Of a stretch of DNA of 64,000 nt, positions 46,078-58,600 are shown in pieces. The notes below the pieces were generated by a model. The model ran no database searches and had not been told where the DNA came from. It saw nothing but the letters and a program-made list of their open reading frames with translations. Each line of letters starts with the position of its first letter. The stretch's first letter is position 1. This stretch comes from Trichostrongylus colubriformis (taxonomy: Eukaryota > Nematoda > Chromadorea > Rhabditida > Trichostrongylidae). Location of the stretch: contig OZ022257.1 in NCBI GenBank assembly GCA_963978905.1, positions 21,223,664-21,287,663 on the forward strand, in the 5' to 3' direction. The position numbers were made by a program, and so were the translations under genes.

Positions 46078-46925
46078 GGATTTCGCACTGCGGCATGTCG
46101 CAAGCGAAGCAACGCGGATGAGCTAAAGGCGCCATGTTGGTGGGTCTCGAATCGAATATAAGTCAACTGCATATCGCGCCCCTAACATTACCGTTTAACA
46201 CATTGGCGACCGCGCGTTTTTTCACGTGTTTACCACGAGGGACATCGCGTGCTCGCCCATGCCGAGAATTGCATCCCAGCATTGGGTTTTTGATGGTGCC
46301 TTTCCAAACCCGCTGAATTTCGGGTGTACCTTGAACGCTAATACAAAGTAGTGAGCGCTGCGAAACTTTGAACTTTAGACCTCGAGAACATGAATAAGGG
46401 TTTACTGCATGGTAGTAATGAGAAGTACTTAACCAGGTGATGGGCATGTTAAAAAAAGTCGACGTCTCGCGAGTATAAATATCTTGACTAAGAATTCAAT
46501 GGCTACAAATCTCCCAACTGACTATGGATACCTGCGACGACTTTACAGAGCTGAATGTTAGTTTTAACAATCTGTTAATCCACAGCGATGATAACGAACC
46601 TGGGCTGGATGACGATATAAAGCATGATAAAAAAAAACTTGTTGAAAACATATGAGTGTACCATGTTAACCCTAGATACCCTTGTGCATGTTGATCAAAA
46701 TTAACTATTTGTGGATTTCGGATCAGATGAAAAAAGTAGTTTTCTCTGCTGCGTCCCACCATTGGGACGCATTGTCTCACGCGGCAGAAAACGTGCGTCC
46801 CAGCATTGGGACGCAATGTCGCCAACCTGTTAGTCGTTCTAAAACCCAACTACCGCGACGCGCATAGCTCGCACACACTGCACGCCTTCGTCGTCGTGGG
46901 AAATCCTGACATGAGGATACACACC
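46078..46925 (-). mobile_element. Mutator-like miniature element, interrupted copy
   Basis: Two outer blocks, 46078-46195 and 46833-46925, match the reverse complement of 60489-60719 in order: TGCGGCATGTCGCAAGCGAAGC and AAGTCAACTGCATATCGC on the left; AAACCCAACTACCGCGACGCG, ATAGCTCGCACACAC and ATCCTGACATGAGGATACAC on the right. The outer ends are more decayed than in the 60-kb copy. The middle is a separate insertion. Confidence 0.75.
46197..46831. mobile_element. element nested inside the 46-kb Mutator-like copy
   Basis: Begins AACACATTGGCGAC and ends GTCGCCAACCTGTT, which are inverted copies of each other with two mismatches. It interrupts the older element between ...CCGTTT and AGTCGTTCT..., as the uninterrupted copy at 60.5 kb shows. 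It contains two 22-bp palindromes (46748-46769, 46795-46816) of the form GCGTCCCA-S-CATTGGGACGC. The 117-codon minus-strand ORF (46496-46849) spans the insertion and is not a gene I recognise. Confidence 0.65.
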
Positions 46926-49900
46926 TCTATAATTCGACCCCTGAATATGAATGTAGTGGTGCTAAGAGTGGTGTATGCCACTAGGACAGAAAATTCGCAT
47001 GCGGACGGGTTGTGGCGGATAAGCATTTCCTTCGACGCTACATACGCTTCACCCTCCCACTGGGGTGCTGATCTCGCTGTAACCGCGATAAAACAACGAT
47101 CCCTATCTACCGCTCGACAGTAGCAGCGGTGCCAACAGTGGTCAACATTTAAAATTTTCTAAAAGGTACGGCGCTAGGCGAAATACGCTTCTGCTCAAGT
47201 TAGAAAGAGTAGATAGACAAGCATCGTGAAAACAAGGCTATAAACGGGGAATAGGTGATACTGTGGTGTGTTTGGTGAAATTTACCTTGAAGCAAGAACT
47301 CGTCCATTGTCCATAGGCTGCAAGCTCTACAAAGCCGAAACCCAGCCTCTATTTCGTTATTCGCTGGTTTTCCTCCAATTTTTCCTTTGCACCTGTAATG
47401 GCATTCAGGTGCGGCTTTGTGTCGATCTTGGCACTGTTTCCTGTTAATTTTCTTGTGTTATTGAATTTTTGCGGGGTTGCTTAAAGGAACCGGAAGGGGG
47501 TCCGAAACAAGAGAAACATACAAAGAAATGAGCATTTCGTAACGAACGCAGAAGGTTAGAAGCGATAATCGGTGAAAAAACCCGAACTCAAAAGTGCATC
47601 GCTGCGGTGTGTATTCGCGCCTCATTCGCATCATCGCACTGGCGTTCCGAGTTGTCCGCTGTAGGAGACGGCCGCGGGCCAACTTAAGTTGTAGCACCTG
47701 ACTCCCAGCGTAGTGGAGCGGCCATTCCCAACTACATTAACATTCATGTAAGTACATCTAGAAACAATATAAGAAAGAACAAAGGAGAAGGTAAAAGGAA
47801 TGAACAACTTTCAAATGGAAACATCTTCTCTTGGCACCATGCCAAGGCGTCAAATTGGCGAGTTTGTGCAATGGCGGTCACTTGAACTCGTCCACACTAC
47901 GTCTGTTCTACCGTAAGCCAAAATTACTCCCTTACGGCCCTTACGGTGTCTTTAGGTACCCTTACTGGCTAGCGTTTCGATAGGATCGCCTTCTTCTGAG
48001 CCTAGAAGGACTAAGGCAATTCAAAACTAAAATATCAAATATCTCATCGAATGTACTTGTATCGAGGCCGCCTATACCATCGTACAATTGTAAATTGGAT
48101 ACCTCCCTCGACAACTGGATCATAAGGACCAATCGGTCTGTAGCGATTTGGAAGGGTCGTTGCTTAATTTCACTGGTGGAAATCCATCTTTATATAGGGT
48201 ATCCATTCCCTCCAATGTCATTATCGAGCGATACATAATTATAGTGAATTGTACCCTTGGACAAAAGTTGGAATCAGCCGTGGTAAGCTAAGCTCAAGGG
48301 ATATTTTGGACGAATAATTTCGCGATTCAAATCCAGCTAGATTGTTGACAAAGTCATAGATCCAGTTCATAAGTACCGAGTTTCTTTAAGAAAGTGCAAT
48401 TCAATTGAAAAGCTTATTGACGTTAGCAAAACCAAATGCCTGTGTATTCACTTCACAAGTATTCATTCGAACTGCTCAAAGTTTATTTTCAATCAGAATT
48501 CCCTACAATCATGTATGCTTCACCTTCTGAAAGGCTAATTGTGGCTATTCTGGTATGGCGTATTGGCTTCGGTGGTCGTGGAGACAGCCGTTGAATGCCC
48601 TGTCATAACGACATACTTCATAGTCTCTTCTTAATCATCGTCGATCTGCTGCAATTGGAAACGAGCTCTCTATGCAGGGGTTTCATTAATGACCACCGAA
48701 TTTAAGTCGCATAGTAACCGTTTTTTCCGCCTGAATGGCAAGTATGCTCAGTTAGCCGTGCTTTTTACGGCAGACTGCTTCTCCTTGAGGATGAGAATTC
48801 GGAAGATGCCCACATAGATAGCTTTATCGGCTTTGTATCTACTCCTCGTTCCCCTGAGGAGCGCTCAATTACCTTACGGAGCTCTTTTTTTTTTGGAATA
48901 TGGCAGTTGAAGTGCACATCGCCTAGTAATGGCTTTGCCACCTGCTTTATGCACCGTTTCCTTGACCAACCTCACGGTCTATTTTTCGGATATAGAAAAC
49001 ACAGCTCTTTTGAATAGCTTTAAAAGAACCATCCACTGAAGTTTGGGCTTCTCGTATTTCCATAGAGTTGTAGTTCACTACCGGCCACCTATGAAATTCC
49101 ACGCGAAAAAATCAGAATCCTTCAGAGATACATCCCCATAGAGCTTCGTCCACATTGGTAACGTGGACGGAACCGCAAGATTTGAGGGCGGAGCAGGGTG
49201 CTCCGTACGTGATATGGGAAGGCAATCAAAGTCAGTGACTTGAAAGGAATGGATTGTCGAAACCGCTTGGCCCCAACTCCTTTGGAAGGAACTCTGAGAG
49301 GACCTCGATTAAAAGATGATCAACCGAAAGAATAAGAAAAAGCTCAAATCCGTTTACGATTCATTTAACGTCAACCGTTTTGGTCTTTACCCTTCCGTCG
49401 TCGCATCAGGAATGCATTTGGTGTTTTGAACAAAACCTTTCCGTCAGATTAAAGTGCGTGTTGAAGAAGTCTGCTGACACTTTTTTGAAGGTGTCTTTTT
49501 CGAAGTCTCATCGTCTCTAATGATTTTCTGGAATATGGGCAAATTAACAGTGCTGAAGCCGAAGCTGTGTGATTTTTTTCTCATTCAACACTTGGCATAG
49601 TACATTTCCGTAATGAAGTAAAAGTGGGACCCGCCATTAACATAACCATAGGATCGACGAACATGAGCAAAAGTCTCATTTTGCACGTCATCTATGCCTT
49701 CGTTAATTACAGAACCAATTCAGTGAATCCGCTGAGACGCTCATTACGACTGAAACCCGATAAGTCACATATATTGAATCTCCATTTTGCTTGAAAATTC
49801 CACTTATTTTTGGGAAACTGTCAAAAGCGTTGATTGTTTACTACTTTTTCTTATCTTGTTTTGTTTTTCTTGCTTCATCCCATCCAAGGATACTTCAACA

Positions 49901-50400
49901 GTTTTCCTTTATACTTTCAAAGACATCGGAAGGAATTAATGTGACAGGCTGTGGATTGATTATAGAAAATGAAAGTAGGGGTGCTCAGCTGTGTAACAAT
50001 AGGGAAGGAACGGAATGAAACGGCGGAACACCTGAGACTGATAACTCAAACCCTTCGCTCTTCTCTCTCGCGCTCCTCTGCGCCTTCAGCCTGGGGGAGG
50101 GGAGCTGTAGAAGGACGGTAGGCCAAGTCAGTCTGTCGCGAATGCCGTCCCGCCATTGCCGGCAACTTCCTCGACGGATGAAATGCAGCATGTCTCGCAT
50201 TGATGCGAAATTGTGATAAAACTTCGAGCCGCGAGCATCGCCACCCATAACCTGCTCTGAAATGAGATGGCTGTTTCCTGGGTATATGTATTCTCAGTTC
50301 TGATTTCTTCCTTACCCCTCAAAATGTCTCTAAATCGCAAAGATCTGAGATAGGTAATTTATGAGATCCCTCTCTGATTAAAATTGACTCTTACGCGTGA

Positions 50401-50548
50401 GGCAGTGTTCATAGTTCACGATTCAGGCGATCACGCGATTCAGGCGGAAGGAAAAAGATACATATTGATTGGGTGATTCAGGCGATCACGCGATCGCGTA
50501 AAGCACGCGATCGCGCGATCGCCTGAATCGTGAACTATGAACACTGCC
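50401..50548. mobile_element. Harbinger-type miniature element with TGA duplication
   Basis: 148 bp with 40-bp terminal inverted repeats starting GGCAGTGTTCATAGTTCACG, flanked by TGA at 50398-50400 and 50549-50551. The inner part repeats ATTCAGGCGATCACGCGAT and GATCGCG motifs. GGCAGTG-like ends and a TNA duplication fit PIF/Harbinger (inference). Confidence 0.85.
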
Positions 50549-50551
50549 TGA

Positions 50552-50881
50552 GCCGCGGAATGCTTGGCACAATTGAAATGCCATCCACGTGGCATTTCCA
50601 CCGTGGAAGCGGCTAGTAATCGAAGTGGTGGTGCTTCGAAGGTACGTTTACAATAAAATGCAATGAAATGAAACTGCCGATCTCAAAGATAAGATGCACG
50701 GAGTACTGTACGTCGTCAGAAAAATTAGCGTAGGGGCGCGAAACGCGTAGAAAGAAAGAACGTCTGGACACGTTTATGCAGTTTTTTTTCGCATAAAATG
50801 TAGCAGTATCACCTCTTCCCTTCTAAACTTACTTTCGATGTCATATTTGATGCTCTCTTTTATCGTCACTGGTCACAAGCC
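50552..50881. other. spacer between miniature elements
   Basis: 330 bases with no exon, repeat or motif that I recognise. Confidence 0.5.
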
Positions 50882-51344
50882 CCACTTGCCAAGTACTGGG
50901 TACCCAATACGCAGTGTAGGGTGGGGGTTGATTGGTCGAATTTTCGCTTCGCGGCGTCGTACTTGCGGCGCCGTCGGTACGAGTACATAGTTTGGAAGTC
51001 CGCTCAAGACAGAATGGGCTGGTACCGTGGAGGATCTTTAAAGATTGCAGTTTGGAAGCTTTGGAAATTTGCCTATGTTGCTGTTGTTCTGTCTGTTTGA
51101 ACAGATAAGGCTTCAAACGACTAGCACTCGCCGCGGGCGCACGCGCGGAAATTCGACCTATCGACCCCATCCCGAAGTGTACGGTCGTGTAGCACTGTCA
51201 AGAGGGTGGGGCAGAATCAAAAGCGCCCCCCGCTCATCGTCGAGACTTGAATCGACGAGGAGCGGCGTGTTCGCTTTGAAATCATTCTCTTGACAGTGTT
51301 ACACACCGTACACTTCGTATTGGGTACCCAGCACTTGGCAAGTG
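50882..51344. mobile_element. terminal-inverted-repeat element, about 460 bp
   Basis: CCACTTGCCAAGTACTGGGT at the left pairs with ACCCAGCACTTGGCAAGTGG at the right; the matching continues to about 36 bp (AATACG...AGTGTA). The inner part holds no coding motif. No clean target duplication was found, so the class is unassigned. Confidence 0.75.
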
Positions 51345-53088
51345 GCTGTCTCAGTCTGGAACAGCTTTTATGCATCCGGACTGCTCCATGTTACTCACGA
51401 GATACTTGATCCAATAGAGTTATCGTGGAATGTGCTTTTAAAAGTAAATATACACAGTATCCCGTTTCATGTGGGTGCTGCAGTGGCAAGCCGTGCCAGT
51501 GCCGCACGTGCACCTCACTCGACTTCTGCTCAAAGGCAGTGATAGGGGAAATTCGGACGAATAGTGAAATTGTAATGAGTTTGGAAGCTGAGGTGCTCAG
51601 TACTACGACGGTGAAGAAAAACGGAAGGAACTGTTCAAAGGCCAAAGCAATAGGACCCCTTCCCACCGTTGATACACGGCGCGGACAACCTCTCTGTCAA
51701 AAGGCGGGCGGTCCTTACCAGTTTTCCATTGGTCAAAACTGAGAAAGCGCGTTGCGATACCGCCAATCCTGCCGCGTCTCCTTGGCCGCACTCATCGTAG
51801 CTTCGTATCTCAACGACAAATTAACTTGACTCGTCTGAACCAATTTTCTTTACACTTTATCAAACAAATGACCCATAACTTCTGGTAGGAGGTCTTTGTC
51901 ATGGACGGGAAGCATAGCAATACTAAAAAGGATCGCCGCTCGGTAGTGATGGTTGCAGCATGGCACTAGCTGTTATGCTCAGTGTCATAACTGAAGGCGT
52001 ATGCGTTATTTTTCACTTGTGATTAAGGAGAGTTCAGATTTTCAGTACGAGACGAATGCACTGTTTTTGAATATAGTTCTGTGAATCGCCTTTGCTCGCT
52101 AGCTTGAAGGAATCCTCTACGGGAATTTAAGTTCTTCCGCTATTCATATATTTATGTTGAATTTGCGTAAAAAGGACTCCATGCAAAGTTTCACGCGAAA
52201 AACAAGGATCCGCTGAGACAGAAACTCCTACAGCAAATCCACATCGGGGGCGAACATTTCAACATCGCTCCGTCCGACGCCGGCTGTTCAAATGTCGCTC
52301 AAAGGGAATTCGAACGAGTTGCCCTTTTTCCAGTTTTTCGATGTCTGCTTTGAAATGGAGGAACTTTCTCGGTTCTCTCCTTATTTCTGATCATGTACTG
52401 TATCTAGTAGGGTATTTGATAAGCAGTCATTTTCATAGCTCCATGGATGATTATTTTAAAGCGTATAAACAAATAAATAAATAAAAGCCCTAGAGCTACA
52501 GCGGGAATCCCGTAGTTTGTGCCTGTGCGCGTAGACATCCGCTCGAGGCACTGTTAGAGGTGAAGAAGGAAATGAGAACTGGGAAGACATGCTTTCAGTA
52601 AATGAAATTCGAGTTTATTAAGATAACCTTCGTCAAAGCTCGCGTTGAAAGTTAGGAGGGGGCCTGTTTCAAGGTATCTGACGGCTTCATTCCATTCTTT
52701 CTCTCATGTTGCACAACTGAGCACCTCGAATTGCATATTCCACAATTTGCCACAGTCGGAAAAAGTTAACCCGTGAGTATTTTCAAGGGCGGAGTCATTC
52801 GTCAATGTTATCCACGCGTCAGCCCCAGCATTACAAACATATTTTTTTTACTACGTTGCTCCATCTGTCAGAAACCTCTGCCAGTAAACTCATATTATCA
52901 ACTTGTTAGCGGCCATGTGTCTCAACGTGCATCGAGCACGATGACTTCAACTAAATGCTTTCATTTTCATTATTACCGCTTATTTTTTTACTGATTTCAA
53001 ATCATACGTGAGCGACTGATTGTCATGACGATAACCACTCGCCGTAAAATGGCAGAACAATTATTGCTCTCCTTTTTACTTTCTCTTC
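51345..53088. other. gene-poor stretch with two dispersed repeats
   Basis: 51545-51720 matches 28675-28855. 52612-52765 is a short third copy of the repeat at 38007 and 45353 (AGCACCTCGAATTGCATATTCC, CACAATTTGCCACAGT). No exon recognised. Confidence 0.45.
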
Positions 53089-53090
53089 TA

Positions 53091-55627
53091 CAATACCGCT
53101 CACATTTTTTGAAAAATCGACGGTGGGCGACGGATTAAACGGCACAAACCGTCGCCCCGTCATAACTTCGTTAAAAATGGATAAAATGGGAAAAAATTAG
53201 AAGCGTTAGATTCGTCTCGATGTGTAGAATTCAACGACCTATAAGATGTCTAATTTAGATAAGTAGGTCACCATTCTCGGTGAGAGCTGCAAAGATTTCT
53301 TCAATTTTACCCTCAGGCAAGACTCCGACCTGTTTCGGCTTGCATTCACATGTTCCGTTGTTGCTCGCCCATGCTCTGCACACACATCATTTTTTTAGTG
53401 AGTTATCTTCAAGTTTCAGGATAATTTTCAGCACGAAATTTTCACAACATTTTCGAGAGTTTTTGAGCTAATTTGGTCAGAATCGATGGGCAATGAGAAG
53501 ATAACTCACCTCTCACAGACTACCGGTTACGTACTGCAAGAATTACCTTGACTTCCGAGTTACAGGCACGCGCTACTTTTGTGATGAAGCTTCAAACATC
53601 GGTAAACGGCGCACTTTGAACGCTGGATAATTTCCCTTCTCTTTCCTAAAACAACATTTTGATCAGTGAAAATCGCATGAGGTCTTCGAATACATCATCT
53701 TACACTCCCAGAAAATGAAAGCGGCGTTCAAACAATGCCCAGAATCATGAATTTAATAAGAGTGTTAATTGCACATGAAAGATGAATGTGGACGCAAACT
53801 AATTAATTTCAGACGAAACTTATACTGATGTATTTAGTGTCAAAAATGCTGTTCATCGGTGTAAAGATCACCTCATTGCAAAAGTTTTGAACTTTTACGA
53901 TTGTTCTTGTATTCTTTTCAAGCGTTGTCGGCTCTAATGCCGCTTGCTGACCCCCTAATTACTGGGCAACGCTCAGCACAGATGAGGTCAGTAATATCTC
54001 GCGGTATTATCACATCACGTGAATGCACACCATTGAACTTCAGAACCGCTTACTGTCCCTTCGAACCTAAGGAACTGGTACGCAGCCTTATACAATTTTG
54101 CTTAGATAGTAGTTTTTTTTATAAAGAATTTCTTCAAATATATTTTATAGTGTGTTGTATGACATGAACTTTTATGAGTGATTTTCTGTTTTAACAGTTT
54201 ATCATAGATCGGTGTTACGAATTTCTACTTCCCGTATTTATCATTTGAATGAGTAATTTCTGCATTGTGTGCATTGATACCAGAAACACGATTATGTAGA
54301 AAAGTTCACGTGATAATTCCGCAGCGCAATTGTTCTAACGAGACTGTTTGGTACTCTTCATTGAAATCAACTGTGAGAGTTTCCATATGCCAACACACTC
54401 TGTCCGTTATCACTATGCTCGGGAATAGAGTAACCTTATCAAGCGGTTGGATGGCGCAGGCCGAGTGATCGCTGTTCGCAAGCACTCATGAAGTAAAGAT
54501 ACGTAAGGGTTCTAATCCTCTGGTGCAACGCAACGTTTGCAACGTTGGCAAACGTGTGTTCGATTAGTTGTGTGCTCCTGCTTCCTTCCGACCGGCTACT
54601 GAAGCAAACTGGTCCTCCAGTCTCCTGAAAAGAGGGGGACGGGGGGATCAATGAGTAAGAATAGTAAGCGGTTCTGAAGATCAATAGTGTGCATTCATGT
54701 GATGTGATAATACCGCGGGGCACTCTGACCTCAACTGCGCAGAGCGCCACAGAGTAATTAAGGGGTCAGCAAGCGGCGTTGGAGCTGACAACGCTCGAAA
54801 AGAATGCGAGAACAATGGTAAAAGTTCAAAACTTTCGCAATAAGGTGATCTTTACGCGATTAACAGCATTTTTGACACTGAATACATCAGTATAAGTTTC
54901 ATCTGAAATTAACTAGTGTGCGTCCACATTCATCCTTTCGTGTGCAATTAACACTCTTATTAAATTCATGATTCTGGGCATTGTTTGAACGCCGCTTTCA
55001 TTTTCTGGAAGTGTAAGATGATGTATTCGAAGACCTCATGCGATTTTCACTGATCAAAAAGTTATTTTAGGAAAGAGAAGGAAAATTATCCAGCGTTCAA
55101 AGTACGCCGTTTAGCGATGTTTGAAGCTTCATCACAAAAACATCGCGCGCCTGTAACTCGGTAGTCAAGGTGATTCTTGCAGTAAGTAACCAGCAGTCTG
55201 TGATAGGTGAGTTATCTTCTCAATTTGCCCATCGATTCTGACGGAATGAGTTCAAAAACTCTCGAAAATGTCGTGAAAATTTCGTGCTGAAAAGTATCCT
55301 GAAACTTGAAGATAACTCACTAAAAAATGATGTATGTGCAGAACATGGGCGAGCAACAATGGAACATGTGAAAGCAAGCCGAAACAGGTCGGAGTCTTGC
55401 CTGAGGGTAAAATTAAAGAAATCTTTGCAGCTTTTACCGAGAAGCTGGTGGCCTACTTATCTAAATCAGACATCTTATAGGTCGTTGAATTCGACACATC
55501 GAGACGAATCTAACGCTTCTAATTTTACCCATTTTATCCATTTTTAACGAAGTTATGACGGGGCGACGGTTTGTGCCGTTCAATCCGTCGCCCACCGTCG
55601 ATTTTTCAAAAAATGTGAGCGGTATTG
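53091..55627. mobile_element. 2.5-kb foldback transposon with ~1-kb inverted arms
   Basis: CAATACCGCTCACATTTTTT at the left and its complement AAAAAATGTGAGCGGTATTG at the right open two inverted arms, 53091 to about 54055 and about 54665 to 55627. The arms pair throughout by eye with scattered changes (matched landmarks: GACGGTGGGCGACGG, GAGTTATCTTCAAGTTTCAG, TTTGAACGCCGCTTTCATTTTC inverted). TA flanks both ends. The loop of about 0.6 kb is unrelated to the arms and has no transposase motif. The layout resembles nematode foldback elements such as C. elegans Tc4 (long arms, short unique centre), but I cannot show sequence relationship. Confidence 0.85.
54447..54530 (+). other. tRNA-like sequence in the foldback loop
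   Basis: GGCGCAGGCCGAGTGATCGC resembles a class II tRNA (Ser/Leu) D arm and A box, and AAGGGTTCTAATCCTCTGG resembles a T arm and B box. The acceptor stem does not pair, so this is at best a tRNA pseudogene or a tRNA-derived fragment. Confidence 0.3.
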
Positions 55628-55629
55628 TA

Positions 55630-58600
55630 TCCAGCTAAGAGGACAGTTGTTTAGTCTCGATTTTTCTATTTTCCTGTTTGTGTTTTTTTTGTGGGCTCTG
55701 ACATAATATACTCCTTGTCAAGCTCTACTCGAGTAGCAGTGAAGAATTCATTCGAATGTATAAGATAAAAAAAGAGAAAAAGTAAATGAACAAAAAGCTA
55801 CCACAATCATCAGTGAACAGGTCAAGAGTAAGAATTACTTTCATTGATCAAACAAAAGCCTGTTCCTATTTTGCTCTCGGTATAATAGTATCAATCAGGA
55901 TTGCGGAGAAAACTGGAAGTCCCCTTGTAATTATTCTTTGAAAAGTGTAGAGCGGTCGTAAAAAATTTTTCAGCTCCCTAAAATAAGCACATGAAGAAGG
56001 CTCTCTATGATTTTTCTCAAGATAGAACTCTCATGGGCTTATGAAGCTCGTCCACAACACTATTTTTGCCCTTTTGTTAACCCCGTGAACGGTGTTTAGA
56101 ATTGTGGCCTCTAATGTGACAGTCTCCTTGAGTCTCCTCGAATATGTAGAAAAAGTAATAAAGTGCTTTCTTTGACCTACACATCATTAGTGGAAAAACA
56201 CGGTCATACTATAAAAATGCCACTGCATGTTGCATGCTAACCAGGTCTTCCATTCTTAAGCTACATTGATTGCTATGAGATCCCAAAATAAAGACACAAT
56301 TAGTAGCCGTGGTGCAATTCAGTTCCACAAACATAGCCACAATTCAGTACATTAAGATAATGCGCTCTAAATAAACTACATAATAAATCGCGATTGCTTT
56401 ATCCTAATTACATTGAAAGTTCGTCGAGAAGGCAATTTTGGTCTACAGTACCACTTACAGTTCTCGCAATCTCCCAAAGACGCCTTGCTAAGACGTCGAG
56501 TGTGAGTTTATTAGATTTTTTTATCATAAACACTTTTTTCCTTGCTCTTTCGCATATTCTTCCTTACAATGTTCCCTCTTGTTTGTTGTTTATTTCATCT
56601 GTTTAATATCATCACGGATGGAATCAAATCAAGTGACAGTGGCGTCGGCCTTCTCTGCCTGCCGTCACCAGCAAACTCGGTCGCTGACGTGTACAGTTCG
56701 CGGTGAAGCACGCTGAGATCGCAATAGCGCCCCGAAGGCGCGTTTTTCAACTTCTATTTCGCTACACATTCTCTCTTTTAAGCTGCTTGCGCCCTCTCTC
56801 CCGGTGCCTTTACTGCAATTGATTAGCCACGATGTGATGGTATCGTGTAAGAGGACTTAAGCGCTGCAGGCAGTCGCACGGTCAATGGATTGGGTTTTGT
56901 CGAGCGTTTTACTCTATTGAGACAGCTTCACTATAACCTTCACTTTTGTGCGACTTATTCGTGCTGAATTACATACTGAGAGGACTGAACTGATCATAAG
57001 ACCATCGATGTAGCTCCATACCTAATAATAAAATGGTATGTAAAGGATAAAGGATAAACTTTTTGGCGTTAATCAATCCCTTTCTGGGATGCGCCGCACA
57101 TTCATTCAGAATCGTGGTGGTTCGTGAATGGTACCTATTTGCCGACACCGGAGGGATGGAAGGCTTGGTTGGCCTCGGCGGGCGTTGATCCCCGCACCAT
57201 GAGAGTGGGGTGTGCGCCACCTGTCACTTCACAACCTATGCCCTTAAGATGATAGGTACTGTGCATTGCGTGGCTCCATGATCTCTACAAGAAGCAAAAT
57301 TCATGGAATATTCTGCAAGAACTGATAAAATCTGATCTCCCGTCCCTCTTCTGTGGAATGTACCTCGCATCAATCTTTCGTTAAATGCATGTCACTCTGT
57401 CACTCATTTTCACCCATTGCAAGTGCACTATTGTGAAGCAATTAAATGTCCGTCATTTTACATGATCCCTTATGTTTTATTCGTTTCCAGTTCGATACTC
57501 AGGCATATAACCACTCCAGTTGCAAGAATCTTCTTCACAGATCTGGACAGAGTCTGAACTCATTGTATCTTCTCTTCACTCTACTTCCTTTACTATCATG
57601 TTCTCAGAGTTTTTTTCTGTTGTAGCCTGTACTTTCCGAGTTTGACTTTTAATTGCTGTTTACTCTGACTATTGTTTTCTTGAACGATATCCAGATTAAC
57701 TTCTATCTGCAAGATATTTCATGGCAGCGCGTCTGCGGACGCAAAGTAAATAATAAATAAAATAATCACCAGAGCAAGTGGCAGTGGTTTTCCAGGCCTT
57801 CACACCTCTTTTCATGTAAAATCCACCCCGGGCATGAATAAATTTCAATATGCGAGCGTAGTTCAGCAGTGATGAATTCAACTCTATTCATGCTAGTCGG
57901 CGGATTTCGTGTATAATTGCGGAGCGTTCCATTGTTTGGCATCGGCAATAGTGTTCGGCACCCCATGGCTACCACACACCCTTCCTGTCATCCCTAGTAA
58001 ATAGCCAAAAATGTTATCGGATGGGAAAATGTGAAAGTGGAGCCAGAGAACTTTCACAGCAACGGCCCTTCTAGCGGTATCTTTGGTTAAGTTCTGTGAA
58101 TCGATTCATTTGTCATGACGGCTATCACATGTTCATTGATGGTTGATTTATTATTCTACGATGGTAAATTTGCCTTAATTGGGCGCAGACGTAAGTACGG
58201 GTATAAAATCTGGGTAGGAGCATATTCGCAGTACCAGCACGACTATTTCATTGAGAGTGATCCCAAAGTCATTAGCAGGTGGCGTAACTGTTTCTTCAAG
58301 AATCAGTAAGAATTCTGCCCCGCAAAAAATCCCCAACAGAAAGTCCTTTCCATGTGGCCATTTCTATGAAAACTAAAAGTAACAATTGTCATTACTGCGA
58401 AGAACAAAGTGAATATTCTTTTGAATTAACTTAATTCGACACTTCAGTTGCAGCAATTATTTTACCTGAACACATTTAAAAAAAACTCAACGAGGGCTAT
58501 ACCCTTCAATTCCATCTCTCAGTAACTGTAAATCCCCTAATTGGAACGCATTGCCAGTCGTTCCTCGAAATCATTCATGTGTATCCATTGGCTTACTCAT

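Larger units (their letters stand above)
44659..50397. other. gene-poor stretch with nested elements
   Basis: No gene recognised. It contains dispersed-repeat copy 2 (45353-45705) and a Mutator-like element interrupted by another element (46078-46925). From 47.2 to 49.8 kb there are no long ORFs on either strand and no repeat structure that I can name; it may be an old retroelement, but I could not read any conserved motif. Confidence 0.45.

Noticed and set aside
47200..49780. Old non-LTR or LTR retrotransposon
   Set aside because: No reverse-transcriptase, integrase or terminal-repeat signature could be read on either strand.
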